The notes: generated from the sequence alone by a model not told the origin. A DNA stretch of 64,000 nucleotides from Nemertoderma westbladi (GCA_032718475.1 JAUCBJ010009132.1:62001-126000), one strand, 5' to 3'; numbered from the stretch's first letter, positions 34,438 through 45,070 are shown. Translations and numbers: made by a program.

Positions 34438-34957
34438 TTGATGAGTGGAAGCAATGTAGTAAAATGCTACAGTTTAATTTATTTTGTACCACTACCGGTA
34501 TATCTCTGTACGTTTTATTAAAGAATTAAGCAACGAAAAAGTACCAATTTAGGAATAAAATTACGTATTACATGGGAAAAAAACGTAGAAAATTTTACTT
34601 CAATATTCTCGCGACCCATTATTTACTTTTGATTTTAAATTTTTTTGAAAATAAAATAGATTTGTATCGATTAACTTCAAATAATAATATAATATATTAA
34701 ACGTAACATTGGATTAATACCATTGAAATTCAAACAGTTAAATATAGATACAGTAGCTACATAAAGAAAATCTTATATATAATACATGTAATTAAATAAC
34801 AAATTTTCGTTTGATTAGTATATAAATAACTTAATGATGTCAGAAGAATTACAATGAGAATGGCGACCGGAGACTGACTGATTGGCTCGGTGGGGACAAA
34901 AATAGAGATTAAGAGACTAGGTGGTGGTAGAGAAGGATAGACGGAGTGAAGGAGGTT
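34438..34957. other. AT-rich DNA between satellite and R2-like element
   Basis: Mostly AT-rich and unique. The part nearest 34957 may be 3' untranslated sequence of the minus-strand element. No gene is seen. Confidence 0.5.
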
Positions 34958-36692
34958 TCAGATAAGGAAGACCTCGTCCAAGCTAGCCTGACTGGGGAGG
35001 GTGCCAAGAACTGCTACTGCATTCCCTCGGATGGTGGCTATTGAAAGGCGTTGAAACAGGTATGCAGTGGAACGGGGTTCCCCTGTCCGATTGCTGATCC
35101 TGCGCCCTATTTCGCGAAGTGTTTCAGTGCCTTCGACTCCTACCGGTCCCAGGGTTTCTGTCGCAATGGTACGGAATATATAGTTGTGTTGCAGGGCTGC
35201 ATACTTAGAGCCTTTGGTTGATTCGGCGATGGTTGCTGCTGTTCCTGCTTCCTGGGATGTGGCTGGTAGATACGTTTGGGCCAACGTATCACGACAGGTG
35301 TAGTCCCACACTAGTGGGCGGCCTGAAGACCAGGGGCCCAATGTCACTCCGTCTGGTTTCTTGCCATCTATGGCTAGGCCGCGGGGCTCTAGTGTGGAGG
35401 AAACACCTGCTGATGAGAGGGCTCGGTGTATTATGTCATTGGCCTCAGCATGACGGGTGTATTTTCCATAATTATGGAGACAGCTGAGGCCGTGGGTTCC
35501 ACTCCTGTCCACCAACACCCCACAACCTCTACAGGAATGCTCTTCACATATGGGGCTACCGAGGCGGAGGGCGACTCCTATGCGTAGCTCATCGTCGTTG
35601 AGCCTAAGTCCTAGCGCTGATACAGGGAGTGCCTGCAGCCAGTCGCCAGAATGATCCGCTCTCGTCGCTAGCAGTCGTGCCCTATCCTTTGGAGTTGATG
35701 TTCGATTGATGAGGTCATCACGGCGTTCTATGCAAAGTGGGGTGTCCCAGTTCCTCTGAATGGCACGGTTGGTAGGTGGCATGAAGTCTTTGGGAAGGTT
35801 GTTGATCGCAATGCATAGGAGTGGATCTTCAATGCTAATCAAACTGGCGGGCAAGAGAGAATGGAGTAGGGGACTGCATCCGTAGACAGAAGCCAAGAAG
35901 GCAGGTATAGCGACGTCCCTCGTACTCCGGACTCCCAGGCCCCCCATAGAAATGGGAAGGGCTGATTGGATCCAAGCATCCTTGTTGAGTTTTGTGTTGA
36001 TTGCTACTTCAAGTGCTTGCTGGATGGCTCGGTCGAGATCATCCAGCTGGTCCGATCTGAAGGCTGGTGCACAACGTAGGAGGTACATAAACTTAGGGAT
36101 TGCAAAGCAGTGCCTAAGCAGATAGAGGGCATCGTGTGCACTCAGAAGCTGAAGACGCTCTTCTAGTCTACCGAGTTCAGATATCTTGGTCTGTAGCGCA
36201 GTCTCTAGGGACGAATCACCGAGTGGTGCACCGAGTAGTGACGATTCCGAAAGCTCCTGAACCTTAATGCCTGGGGTGATGGATTCGAATAAGCTAGAAG
36301 TTGCATCCTTGAGACTGTCGGGGAAGTGCTTACCGAATATCATTTCACACTTTGATGCCTTGATCACTAGGCCCAACTTGGCAGCCTCCTCGATGATTCT
36401 CCTCAAGTCAGCTCCGACCTCCTCGACTGTCCCTCCCAATGATCCGTCGTCGAGAAACCACACATTCAGTGGAGATTCAAGACTGTCAACCAGCTCAATT
36501 GTATCACTGCTAAAGAAAAGGGATGCAAGGGGATCACCCTGCTGCACCCCATTATCTGACGGGATTATAGAGCCTCTATAGAATAGGTGAGTTGGTTTGG
36601 AATACGACTGGTATGCGAGGTTGTAGAGGGGTGGGAGGTTATTAAGTACCGACCTCAGGACAGGCCCTCTGTGAACGCTGTTAAAGGCTATT
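34958..36692 (-). pseudogene. R2/NeSL-type non-LTR reverse transcriptase with restriction-like endonuclease, 5'-truncated
   Basis: The frame is open from about 36692, upstream of its first ATG at 36547, to the stop at 34958, about 577 codons. Order: AFNSVHRGPVL (RT motif around the first palm strand), GVQQGDPLASLFF, VWFLDDGSLGG (F-x-D-D catalytic motif), thumb and connector, a zinc-finger-like CRGCG...THGLSC near 35500, then KKPDGVTL ... LVWDYTC, which fits the PD-(D/E)XK core of the restriction-like endonuclease in R2/CRE/NeSL-type elements. An in-frame stop just upstream of the RT match marks the 5' break, so fingers and N-terminal DNA-binding domains are gone. What remains has no internal stop over 1.7 kb, suggesting modest age. 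Clade is inferred from architecture. Confidence 0.8.
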
Positions 36693-37000
36693 TGCTATTG
36701 ATGAACTATGGATCAAAGTTCACTGACAGCAGTTTGTTCGTTATTATTGCTATTAATAAAAAGCTCGGCATTGGAGGAGGAAGCTGCTACGCTGTGTGTG
36801 AATAAACTTTTGAGCTGCCCAATGTCCCCAACAGAGCAACGAATTCATTAGCAAAGTCGACAGCTGTAACATCAGTTTTGCAGATATGATCCACGTCTCC
36901 TGTTGTACCCGAAACTTTATAGCATTTAGTGTATCTCTCTCTCTAAATAATTATACAATAATAATGAAAATTCGTGAGATTAAAGTAGGTTCTACAGTAG
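36693..37000. other. intronic DNA with no recognisable feature
   Basis: About 300 bp of mixed composition between the R2-like fragment and the next RTE-like insertion. Nothing specific is recognised. Confidence 0.45.
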
Positions 37001-37011
37001 TATCCAAACAA

Positions 37012-38427
37012 CTACTACTACTACTAGGATCGGCATGCTGCATTGCAGCTGCATTTTTAAGAATGCTGTGCCGGCTTGTCGACAAAATTGCTCCGCCACA
37101 ACTCCCTATCACCCATGACATTTGCTAGATCATCAAGGCCAGTGTCCTTTAAGATGCATCTCAAGAAAGTCATGGGCTGTCCACCATGCTTATTCACTCC
37201 ATGAGGCTACCAAAGTACAAGATTATGCACTGGCTGGTCCTCACGGCGAAAGCAATGTCCTGCAAAGCGGAGGCGATTTTGTTCTAGTGTCAAGCTTGGG
37301 GGAACCAATGAGACACCTCCAATGTTATATAGTGTCCGGTTGTAGACACAACGAACCCGGCGTAGCATTCTTGTATATGTGCCATCCAGAGATTTGGTGT
37401 CCTCAGCAGTTAGAGCCTAAATGCTGCTCTAAATAATCGGACCTTAAGTTTCCGATTAATTCTCGGTGACTTCCAAATCCTGGAAAGCCTATTCAAGGCT
37501 GCCCATCCCTTTCCCTTACGTATTCGAAGGTCCTCACCTGACTTCCGGATCCATGATCCCAGGTAACAGAAGTCGTCCACATGCTCAAGCATACCATCCT
37601 TTGAGCTTAAGCTCATCCGATCAGAGACTTGCTGAGGACTTTCAAAGTTAACTGTCAAAATTTTGGTCTTTCTGGAGTTAATAAAAAGACCAACACTAGA
37701 AGCAGCATGTTCTAATGAGCTGAGGAGCCGTTGGGCTCCCTCTAATGTTTCTCAGAGTACTCCTAAGTACTTCTGGAGCCAGTAGGTGGAGTTATCATCA
37801 CCCCATCATCTTTATGATGATCTAAGGACATGCGTAGAACATAGTCAACCACAATAATGAACAAGAATGGTGCAAGTGTGTCTCCTTGGAGGACGCCCCA
37901 TAACACTTCAAATGGTTCTGTGTCACCGTTAACAGTAGACACAAATGTTGTCGAACCATCGTATACTGATCTGATTGCTGAAATAATTTCATCAGGAATC
38001 CCATATAATGAAAGTATGCTGAACATACGTGAGCGAGAGACTGAATCAAAGGCCTTGAAGAAGTCAACAAAGATAACAGCCAGATGCCTGTCTTTCTTTT
38101 TTGATAATTCTTCAATTATCCTTCTAAGTGCCAAAATGGGCTCCATGGTCCCACGACCTTTACGGAACCCATTCTAATTTCCACGGAGCAGTCTCTCAAT
38201 GGGATCCCTGATGCGATTTAATATAATTCTATTGTATAGCTTTGCAGCAATCGAGATCAATGAGATCCCCCTAAAAGAACCATAGAGTGTTAGGGTGCCC
38301 TTCTTGGGAACTGGCACCAACTTATTTGTTTTCATTTCTTGTGGGACTCTTGTTGTTCGGTACATGTCTACTATGATGGGATAGATGAGCTTTAAACACT
38401 CAGGTATTTTAAAGACCTCAGGGGGGA
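37012..38427 (-). mobile_element. RTE-like element copy B1 with 11-bp target duplication
   Basis: A 1,416-bp copy flanked by TATCCAAACAA at 37001-37011 and 38428-38438. The 3' end on the minus strand is a TAG microsatellite (CTA repeats on the plus strand from 37012). It encodes a decayed RT: a frame at 38427-37763 has PVPKKGTL, a TAG stop near 38173, GFRKGRGT, VDFFKAFDSV and GVLQGDTLAPFLFIIVV. The catalytic ADD region is missing, and another frame (37658-37410) carries FCYLGSWI. It is 5'-truncated before the N-terminal RT and endonuclease. The exact target duplication shows insertion by target-primed reverse transcription. Confidence 0.88.
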
Positions 38428-38454
38428 TATCCAAACAAACCAGTGGAATACAAC

Positions 38455-38984
38455 CAAAGTAAGGAGGTAATTGTTGCTGGCATTAGATTATTATATTGTG
38501 ACACAGAAGCTCAGGTACTCTCACCAGGTGGTGAAACTGAGTTCTTCTCAATCCTGGCTGGCGTACTGCAAGGTGACACATTGGCGCCTTTATTATTCGT
38601 AATTGTACTGGATTACGCAATGACGACGGCCACAAAGGGTGTAGATCTGGGATTCAAACCACAAGAATGCAGAAGTAGAAGATATCCGGCAACTACAGTC
38701 ACAGACACCAAAAGCAGCAGATATTCGTCAACTACAGTCACAGACACCGACTTTGAGGATGACATCGCCCTGCTCTCTAATACGCTAGCAGATTCACAGT
38801 TTCTACTAAATAAAGTGGAGAGGGCTGCTAAGGGTAAGGATGTTGGATTGCATATAAATGTTACCAAGACAGAATTCATGACTTTTAATGTTAATGGAAA
38901 CTTGTCAACAATTGATAATAATCAACTGAGGAAGGTTGACGACTTCCAGTACCTTGGGTCATGGATAGAGAGTAGCAAAAAGAC

Positions 38985-39025
<41 letters not shown>

Positions 39026-39640
39026 GCCCATAGGACTCGTATAATATCCAATATAATGATGTAATAAATTTAAACCTATACCTAACACGATTAAACTAAA
39101 ATATTTAATGATTTAATGACATAGATGTTAGGAAAACAAAGGCATGGATAGCTCTATCAAAAATGGATACCATCTGGAAATAAGATCTCTCCAGGCACCT
39201 GAAGACTAAGTTCTTTCGAGCCACAGTAGAAAGTGCATTTTTATAAGGGGGTAAGACATGGACACTGACGAAATCACTTGAACAACGAATTGATGGTTGC
39301 TATACAAGACTAATAAATAAGGGCATTCCTAAACATCAGCTGGAGACAACACATGACAAACGCCGAGCTTTATGGTACAATACCACCTGTATCAACCACC
39401 CTCCGTGAACGCAGATTAAGATTCAGTGGGCACTGCTGGCGAAGCAAAGACGAGGTCATAACAGATCTACTTTTCTGGCAACCGACTCATGGAAAGCGTA
39501 GTCATGGACGACCGGCCATAACATATGGATCAACTTGAAAGGGATACTGAACTTGGGAGAAACGAAATTGCGACAACTATGGAGAATCGGGAAGCCTGGA
39601 AGGATCTCATTTCCACTGTCCGAGCTTGCTCGACCTAGTA
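38455..39640 (+). pseudogene. RTE/Proto2-like reverse transcriptase fragment, copy A2
   Basis: Same family as 29476-30351 but on the plus strand. The frame at 38455-38997 covers GVLQGDTLAPLLF to YLGSWIESS. The catalytic motif reads FEDDIALLS, so Ala of ADD is changed. It also has an 11-codon internal duplication (TTVTDTKSSRYSS region). A 131-bp insertion at 38987 breaks the frame, and the C-terminal part resumes around 39123 with further stops and ends with RRLRFSGHCWR (39353-39538). The 3' end CGACCTAG is near 39630. Non-functional. Confidence 0.85.
38987..39117 (-). mobile_element. short insertion with (CAAT)n tail and GACAT target duplication
   Basis: 131 bp inserted into RTE-like copy A2, flanked by GACAT at 38982-38986 and 39118-39122. 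The plus strand starts with about eight TGAT/ATTG repeats. Read on the minus strand it is a short body followed by a CAAT microsatellite, like the 3' end of a SINE or truncated LINE. Comparison with copy A1 shows the uninterrupted original site. Confidence 0.75.
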
Positions 39641-39778
39641 CGTGTAGTAAACAAAGAAACGTATTATTAGGTAATTCATAGGCTTTATTATATTATATAT
39701 CCTCCCGATAAATTTGTAACTGTTGCTAATTAATTTACTATTTCAGCGTTAATTTCTGCAATTCTCAATTTCATTCAG

Positions 39779-39832
39779 GTCGCTGATTCAGGTCTAAACA
39801 CTGAATACTTCGATTTTATTGTCACTTCACTG
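39779..39832 (+). CDS. ionotropic glutamate receptor (kainate-like), 54-bp exon
   Basis: A 54-bp, phase-0 exon between TTTCATTCAG and the strong donor GTAAGT, following the phase-0 end of the previous exon. Its 18 codons read VADSGLNTEYFDFIVTSL, matching the (M/L)xTEYYxFxxTTL segment of the kainate/AMPA amino-terminal domain. A separate exon of this small size at this place is also known in vertebrate kainate receptor genes. The later part of the receptor (ligand-binding domain, pore) is not in the window, so the following intron would exceed 24 kb if the gene is complete. Confidence 0.85.
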
Positions 39833-39846
39833 GTAAGTTAGCACCT

Positions 39847-41319
39847 TTGTATGTACCATATAATTATAATTACCGTGCCTTACTTACGAATTGCCATGAA
39901 CTTATTTACGCCATATTATTAATTCCGTTATTCGCCAATATTCATTTATTACTATTAAAGTGCAATTTACTATATAACAGGTTAGAGCGTCCCATACTGA
40001 GTTGCCAGCAAGGGGCTTGTTATATGTTTATGGCGGGTTTATTTAGAATTGAAACTCGGCGCATATGTATATATCTTCTATATTTGATATTAATGTTTAA
40101 CAAAGATATTTTCTTATTACATTTACATTGTGTAAATGAGGTTTATGTAAACTTTGCTGTAAATATCCTAGCCAGTATCTATGGCAACTATATTCGCCCA
40201 TTTTTGTCGCAAAAGAAAATAATATTATTAAAATCTAAGCCAAATCTTCTTCGAAAAACTAAATATAAACCTATTAGACTTTCATTGTTAATTCTTTTAC
40301 AGATCTTAATACCGCAAGTATTCATCCTAAATCAAATTCACTTTTTCCATACTATAATCACTGCCACTGCTGTATTAATAGATTTCCTACTCGCAATATG
40401 GCTTGTTACAAAACAATACGGTAAATTAGAATGTAGAAAACCCACAGGTTTAGTAGGTTTAGTATGTTTAGTATTAACTATACAATTAGCGTCACAATTG
40501 TCGGTACATAACCGTTTTACTGTTACAGCACACGCCTACAATATAAAAGTACTTAGTCCCAATAGAAGTTACTCAGGTTCTTTACTTTACTACTACTACT
40601 ACTAGGATCGGCATGCTGCATTGCAGCTGCATTTTTAAGAATGCTGTGCCGGCTTGTCAACAAAATTGCGCCGCCACAACTCCCTATCACCCATGACATT
40701 TGCTAGATCATCCGCATCTTTAAGGCCAGTGTCCTTTAAGATGCGTCTCAAGAAAGTCATGGGCTGTCCACCATGCTTATTCACTCCATGAGGCTGCCAA
40801 AGTACAAGATTATGCACTGGCTGGTCCTCACGGCGAAAGCAATGTCCTGCAAAGCGGAGGCGATTTTGTTCTAGTGTCAAGCTTGGGGGAACCAATGAGA
40901 CACCTCCAATGTTATATAGTGTCTGGTTGGAGATGTGTGCATTGTACTTGACACAATGTACCCGGCGTAGCATTCTTGTGAATGTGCCATCCAGAGATTT
41001 GGTGTCCTCAGCAGTTAGAGCCCAGCATGGACTCCCATAGAGGAGTACTGGAACTACTGCTGCTCTAAATAATCGGACCTTAAGTTTCCGATTAATTCTA
41101 GGTGACTTCCAAATCCTGGAAAGCCTATTCAAGGCTGCCCATGCCTTTCCCTTACGTATTCGAAGGTCCTCACCTGGTTCTTTACTTAGTCCACGCCAAA
41201 CAGTCCCAAGAGTGCACCAAGTAACTCATATGCTCACACAATTTTTTATAAGTTTAGGTACCTATAATAGTTTACATATCAGGCAACATTTTAGCAAACA
41301 TATTCGCCCAATGCAATGA
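39847..41319 (+). pseudogene. hydrophobic ORF1 upstream of the 2A motif, split by an insertion
   Basis: Open frame from ATG 39847 to 40587, resuming at 41188 after the RTE-like insertion and stopping at TGA 41317-41319. Insertion plus duplicated target is 600 bp, so the frame is unchanged; without it the ORF would be 290 codons. At least four strongly hydrophobic stretches (for example AILLIPLFANIHLLLL, YLLYLILMF, LSLLILLQILIPQVFIL, GLVGLVCLVLTIQL) suggest a multipass membrane protein. The stop overlaps the first codon of the 2A motif in the +1 frame, and that frame is open from 41258, so ORF1 may once have been continuous with the 2A-endonuclease ORF, with a frameshift in 41258-41317. I recognise no family for ORF1, and it could instead be unrelated intronic sequence. 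Confidence 0.5.
40588..41175 (-). mobile_element. RTE-like element copy B2 with 12-bp target duplication
   Basis: 588-bp 5'-truncated copy of the same family as 37012-38427, flanked by GGTTCTTTACTT at 40576-40587 and 41176-41187. Plus-strand CTA repeats mark its 3' end. The minus strand encodes the C-terminal RT region (LNRLSRIWKSPRINRKL, then LLYGSPCWALT and NRLRFAGHCFRR) in a 165-codon frame without stops, so this copy is better preserved than B1. It interrupts the hydrophobic ORF1. Confidence 0.92.
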
Positions 41320-41341
41320 TATAGAAACTAACCCGGGACCT
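41318..41341 (+). other. 2A-like ribosome-skipping motif
   Basis: Codons 41318-41341 read DIETNPGP, matching the D(V/I)ExNPG|P consensus at which ribosomes skip a peptide bond. It is in frame with, and 22 codons upstream of, the endonuclease segment starting at 41408. The preceding in-frame residues NILANIFAQCN are moderately hydrophobic, as upstream parts of active 2A peptides usually are. 2A-like motifs are known in some non-LTR retrotransposons, such as trypanosome L1Tc and sea urchin elements. Confidence 0.8.
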
Positions 41342-41407
41342 AAAGGTACACAGCCAACTAAGACGAACAATCGACCTAATACACAATGTATAACAGTAAC
41401 CGACTAC

Positions 41408-42046
41408 ATGACACAAAATCTTAACGGGGTAAATTTCATTTTAATCAACACCCGCAGTTTAGTGAAAAATTATGAAGAATTAAAACAATTAATTATGTCT
41501 CTTAACCAGTACGCAATAATTGGAGTAACAGAAACATGGTTAAAGCGGAAACATAGTAAACAATCTATTTCAATACCTGGATATGTACATTACCGTAACG
41601 ATAGGAGGAAAAGAAAGGGAGGAAATAGTTATTTATATTCCAGAAAACTTGCCGCATAAAGTAAAGCAGGACATCCAAAATAAAAACTGCAAATCTGCAT
41701 ATGAGTCACTTTGGATAGAAATCGATACCAGTATTCTATTCGGCGTAGTATATCGACCCCCCAAAAATGTATCTTTTCTTGAAGATTTTCTTGAAGAAAC
41801 GGAAAATGCACTGAACTACAATTATAGTAATACAATCATAGCAGGTGACTTTAATTGTGATATGTTAGATAAAAATAATGTGAAAGTGAAGGAACTTGAA
41901 AACTATATGATTACTTATAATCTAGACCTACTTAACGAACTTACCCCAACACGATATGGCAATGGGAAAAACAAAAACTCATTACTTGACTTATACCTCA
42001 CTACCTCCCATAATAAATCCATTTATAATTCAATAACAACACCGAG
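41408..42046 (+). pseudogene. CR1/L2-like apurinic endonuclease domain, interrupted
   Basis: Frame 41318-41630 gives ILINTRSLVKNYEEL and IIGVTETWL (the catalytic Glu motif ETWL). After a frameshift near 41622 the next frame continues VVYRPPKNVSFL, IIAGDFNCDML (GDFN catalytic motif) and KNKNSLLDLYLTT. The domain ends abruptly at ACCGAG 42046, where a 3.02-kb unit is inserted. Its remainder (SGFSDHDYVLLHC, the SDH motif) resumes at 45071. Together these are the standard parts of the endonuclease/exonuclease/phosphatase fold that nicks target DNA. Confidence 0.88.
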
Positions 42047-42640
42047 AGAAAGCCGCCCCAATATTAGATTATTACAACAACATATCCATTGGGTAAGAAA
42101 GTGGAGGAGAGCCAGCCCGTCTCTTAATTTTTTACTTTATATTACGCGATCAATTTTCACTCATCTCGTCATGAACCCAACATGTATGTAACCTTTTGTT
42201 AAATTTGTTGGCTATGCGTTTGCGGTTGTTTGGGCGGTGTGTGGTAGGCCTACACTTTTCACACTTAAATATTTTGGTTGTGAAATGTTACAGGGCATAG
42301 CGATCTGAGATATTTCATTTATATTTTATTATGAGAGGAAGAAGAACATACAACGTTATTTACTATGTAACAAAATAATTGTTTTCGGGTTTAACTTGGA
42401 AGCCTCCCCAAATAGTTGATATACAATTATATTTAAAATTATTTCCATGGTCATGGTCATTCACCCGTCTTTAGTTAGAAATTTGTTTGCATGAAAGACA
42501 GTTTAGTTTAGTTTTTACTGATTTATTATCTCTTATCTGACTGGGGTAATAATAAAGGATAGGATAAATGGAAGCAAAGTGTGACAGTAACAAATATTTC
42601 CCCGTCACCCTAGCATGTCTTAAGTATATGATATATCAAA

Positions 42641-42689
42641 GGGGGAAGTTTGGATTCACTGCATAAATGCAGTTCACCAAACTTCCCCC
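42641..42689. other. conserved hairpin in the 3.02-kb unit
   Basis: GGGGGAAGTTTGG pairs with CCAAACTTCCCCC, and the inner arms ACTGCAT and ATGCAGT pair around AA, with small internal bulges. The same structure is present in copies B (47868-47916, one mismatch) and C (50893-50941). A poly-C/pyrimidine stretch follows. Confidence 0.7.
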
Positions 42690-43548
42690 GAATGCACACT
42701 GTAACTTCCCCCTTCCCCCAAATATCCACTGTTGAATTAATTTGAAGCGATATAATAAGTACAAAATTGTGCGAGTTTTTAATTGTGTGGTCCAATTGTT
42801 ATTTGATTTCTATTTATTATTTAAAGTGCATTTAATATCACACTGGTTTTTAGAATATTATACTATACAACCTTATGTTTTATAAATTTACCCAATCGAA
42901 GCCTCATAAGGGCCGGTTATTTTTACGCATATGCCCTAATGCGCTCAGTAAGGTTCAAACAACATATTAATATGAAAATAAAGTATCTGCAAAGAAAATA
43001 ACCCAATACTATATAATTTGACCTTATTAAAAAATTTGCACTTTTGCACACTTATTTGTACAAATGCACTTTAGCAGATCGTAATGGTGGCTCTTATTTA
43101 ACAAACTTATGTTTATCCTCTACCGATCTACGATGGTGCATGATCAAGTGTCAGTCGCTAAAAGTGTCAAAAATCCAATTTAATAAATCTGGATTTGCGA
43201 TTTTGGACCATATTCATGGACATTTTAAGTCACTTTATAGACATAAAAAGTTAAACAAATGTTACGATTATAGTTAGAAATCATTCCAAACTACATTTTA
43301 ATCCAAAAAATAACATTCTACGATGAATAGAACTGGAAATAATAGTGTTTGAAATATCGAAAAAATGTTCACTATTTAAGTGCATTTTGCACTAAGTGCA
43401 CATAAGTATTTTCCCAAGTTTTATCCTATTTCACACACTACAATCTATCCTCTATCCAATGAAAAAAGTTTCAGATTAAACGGCCCTGTAGAACCGAAGT
43501 TATTTATGTTTAAAAATAGTCACTCGAAAATTTCAAATTCTCTTGGTC

Positions 43549-43623
43549 ACATAGTCTAGTGGTTATCAATCACGTTAATGAAACCTAAGTTCGCGGGTTC
43601 GAAATCCAATATTGACCTGACCA
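43549..43623 (+). other. tRNA-like stretch in 3.02-kb unit copy A
   Basis: TAGTCTAGTGGTTATCA resembles a tRNA D-arm/A box, and GGGTTCGAAATCC resembles a T-arm/B box about 40 bp later. GGTCA at the start pairs with TGACC at the end as a partial acceptor stem. D and anticodon stems do not pair well, so this looks like a tRNA-derived (SINE-type) segment, not a functional gene. Confidence 0.5.
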
Positions 43624-45070
43624 TTCTTAATTTTTTTGCAAAAAAAATTATTTTTATTTTTTCACTAAAATCGCTCTAACTTCGGTTCTGGTGGTCCAAA
43701 TTCAATAAAATTGGTATATTCTTTGCCGTAATTTTTTTCTTAATCTTTTGAGAAGGGGTTATTTTTGGCCCCAAAAAAATTAAAAAAAGGGCCAAAATAA
43801 CGCGATATTTTTCGACCCTTAAAATTCGTAATTTTAATTATATATGTTAAGATAAAAGATAGCGGAGTTAATTTGATACTTTTTACAGGTACTTTTGGCG
43901 CAATACGCTAAATTATAATGGAATAGCGATTTGTTAAATAAAAAAAATTTTCGTCCCTTTTTATAAATATTATATTTCACACGATCGCCTGCCGCTCCAG
44001 TTTTATAATACCTCCGGCGCTGTGATTAACGCTGTTAGATAGATAATTTACCGCACTATAAGTCTGTGTAAACAAATCTCCCGCAAGTTAAGTAGTTTTC
44101 GAGCTAGACGATTTCCCGCGAAGCAAGTTTGAAGCGCGAAAGTATAATTTTGGCCCTAATTTTTTTAATATCATCCTTGGAGCAAAACCGATAGCATATT
44201 TGAATTCCCCGTATGGATATTGACTGTATAGAATGTACCTTAACCAACTAAAGTTAAAAATAAAAAATTATTCAATAAAAACTACTTTACAAATTCTGGC
44301 CCTTTTTGGCCCCTATTGCCGACATATTTTTTGTACCCCCATTCGATAGGAACGTAGCCCCAATGGTCTTCTACGAGTTTCATAAAAGAATTAGTGGATT
44401 CCTACCCGCGTTGTCGAATTAAACATTTCGGAAATAAGTTTTCCAAAAAAGACGGACAAAAACGTACAAATTTACAGCCCCTTTTTCCACCCGAAATTTT
44501 AATAAATATCTTACCCCCATTCGATACGAAGGTAGTACCACTCTTCCCCTTTCCAACCGCGTTACTTTCGTCCCCGTACGATTAATATTAGCCGAGTTAT
44601 AGCGGATCCCGCAAAGTCATTTTGTCCGTTTTTTCAACTTTGACGGACATTTTCGGAAAAAAGGCGTGGTAATCTTTTTTGAAAAAAAAAACGAATTCAC
44701 TAATTAATCCCTTCTATCGTATCCCGGCGTCGGCTAAGCAATAACCTAGGGTTTTTTCGAGCCACTGTAGAGCGCCTTTCAAAAAAATTTTAAAATTGTC
44801 GAAAAAATGACGGTTTTTTGTCCGCCGTGTCCGTCGAAGGGTTAGATTTAATAATGTTAGAGTTGCTAATATCTTAGAATTCCGAGCCGCTCCCCTGGTG
44901 AGAAAATAAAAAAATTTGGTCAGTTCCTTCATCGAAAAGTCCCCCAGAATCCCAAGTTAACCTATATAGTTAGCGATGGCCTGCGGCTTTAGGAGCGGCC
45001 GCGGTATTCACCTCCCTCATAGCGGCCGCGGCGGTGTTGCGTCAAATGGAGAAATATTTATCCCACCGAG

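Larger units (their letters stand above)
27558..39778 (+). other. 12.2-kb receptor intron filled with mobile elements and a satellite
   Basis: Phase-0 intron from donor GTATGG to acceptor TTTCATTCAG. It contains, in order, an RTE-like tail, a Jockey-like RT fragment, the body of the same RTE-like copy, an AT-rich 47-bp satellite, an R2/NeSL-type RT fragment and two further RTE-like copies, each listed separately. Elements sit in both orientations and none is intact. Confidence 0.8.
42047..45063 (+). mobile_element. 3.02-kb unit, copy A, inserted in the endonuclease domain
   Basis: 3,017 bp flanked by CACCGAG at 42040-42046 and 45064-45070; taking it out restores a continuous endonuclease motif. 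It starts AGAAAGCCGCCCC and ends ...GAAATATTTATCC. It is nearly identical (my estimate 98-99%) to 47274-50291. It contains a strong hairpin near 42641, a tRNA-like stretch near 43549, AT-rich DNA, and a GC-rich end with AGCGGCCGCGG twice. Its first 50 bases match the end of the RT ORF of the same composite, so it may be a 5'-truncated 3' end of the CR1-like family. I see no protein of its own. Confidence 0.82.

Noticed and set aside
44976-45070. ATG at 44976 as the start of the reverse transcriptase
   Set aside because: It lies in the inserted 3.02-kb unit. The true coding sequence is continuous with the endonuclease segment that ends at 42046.
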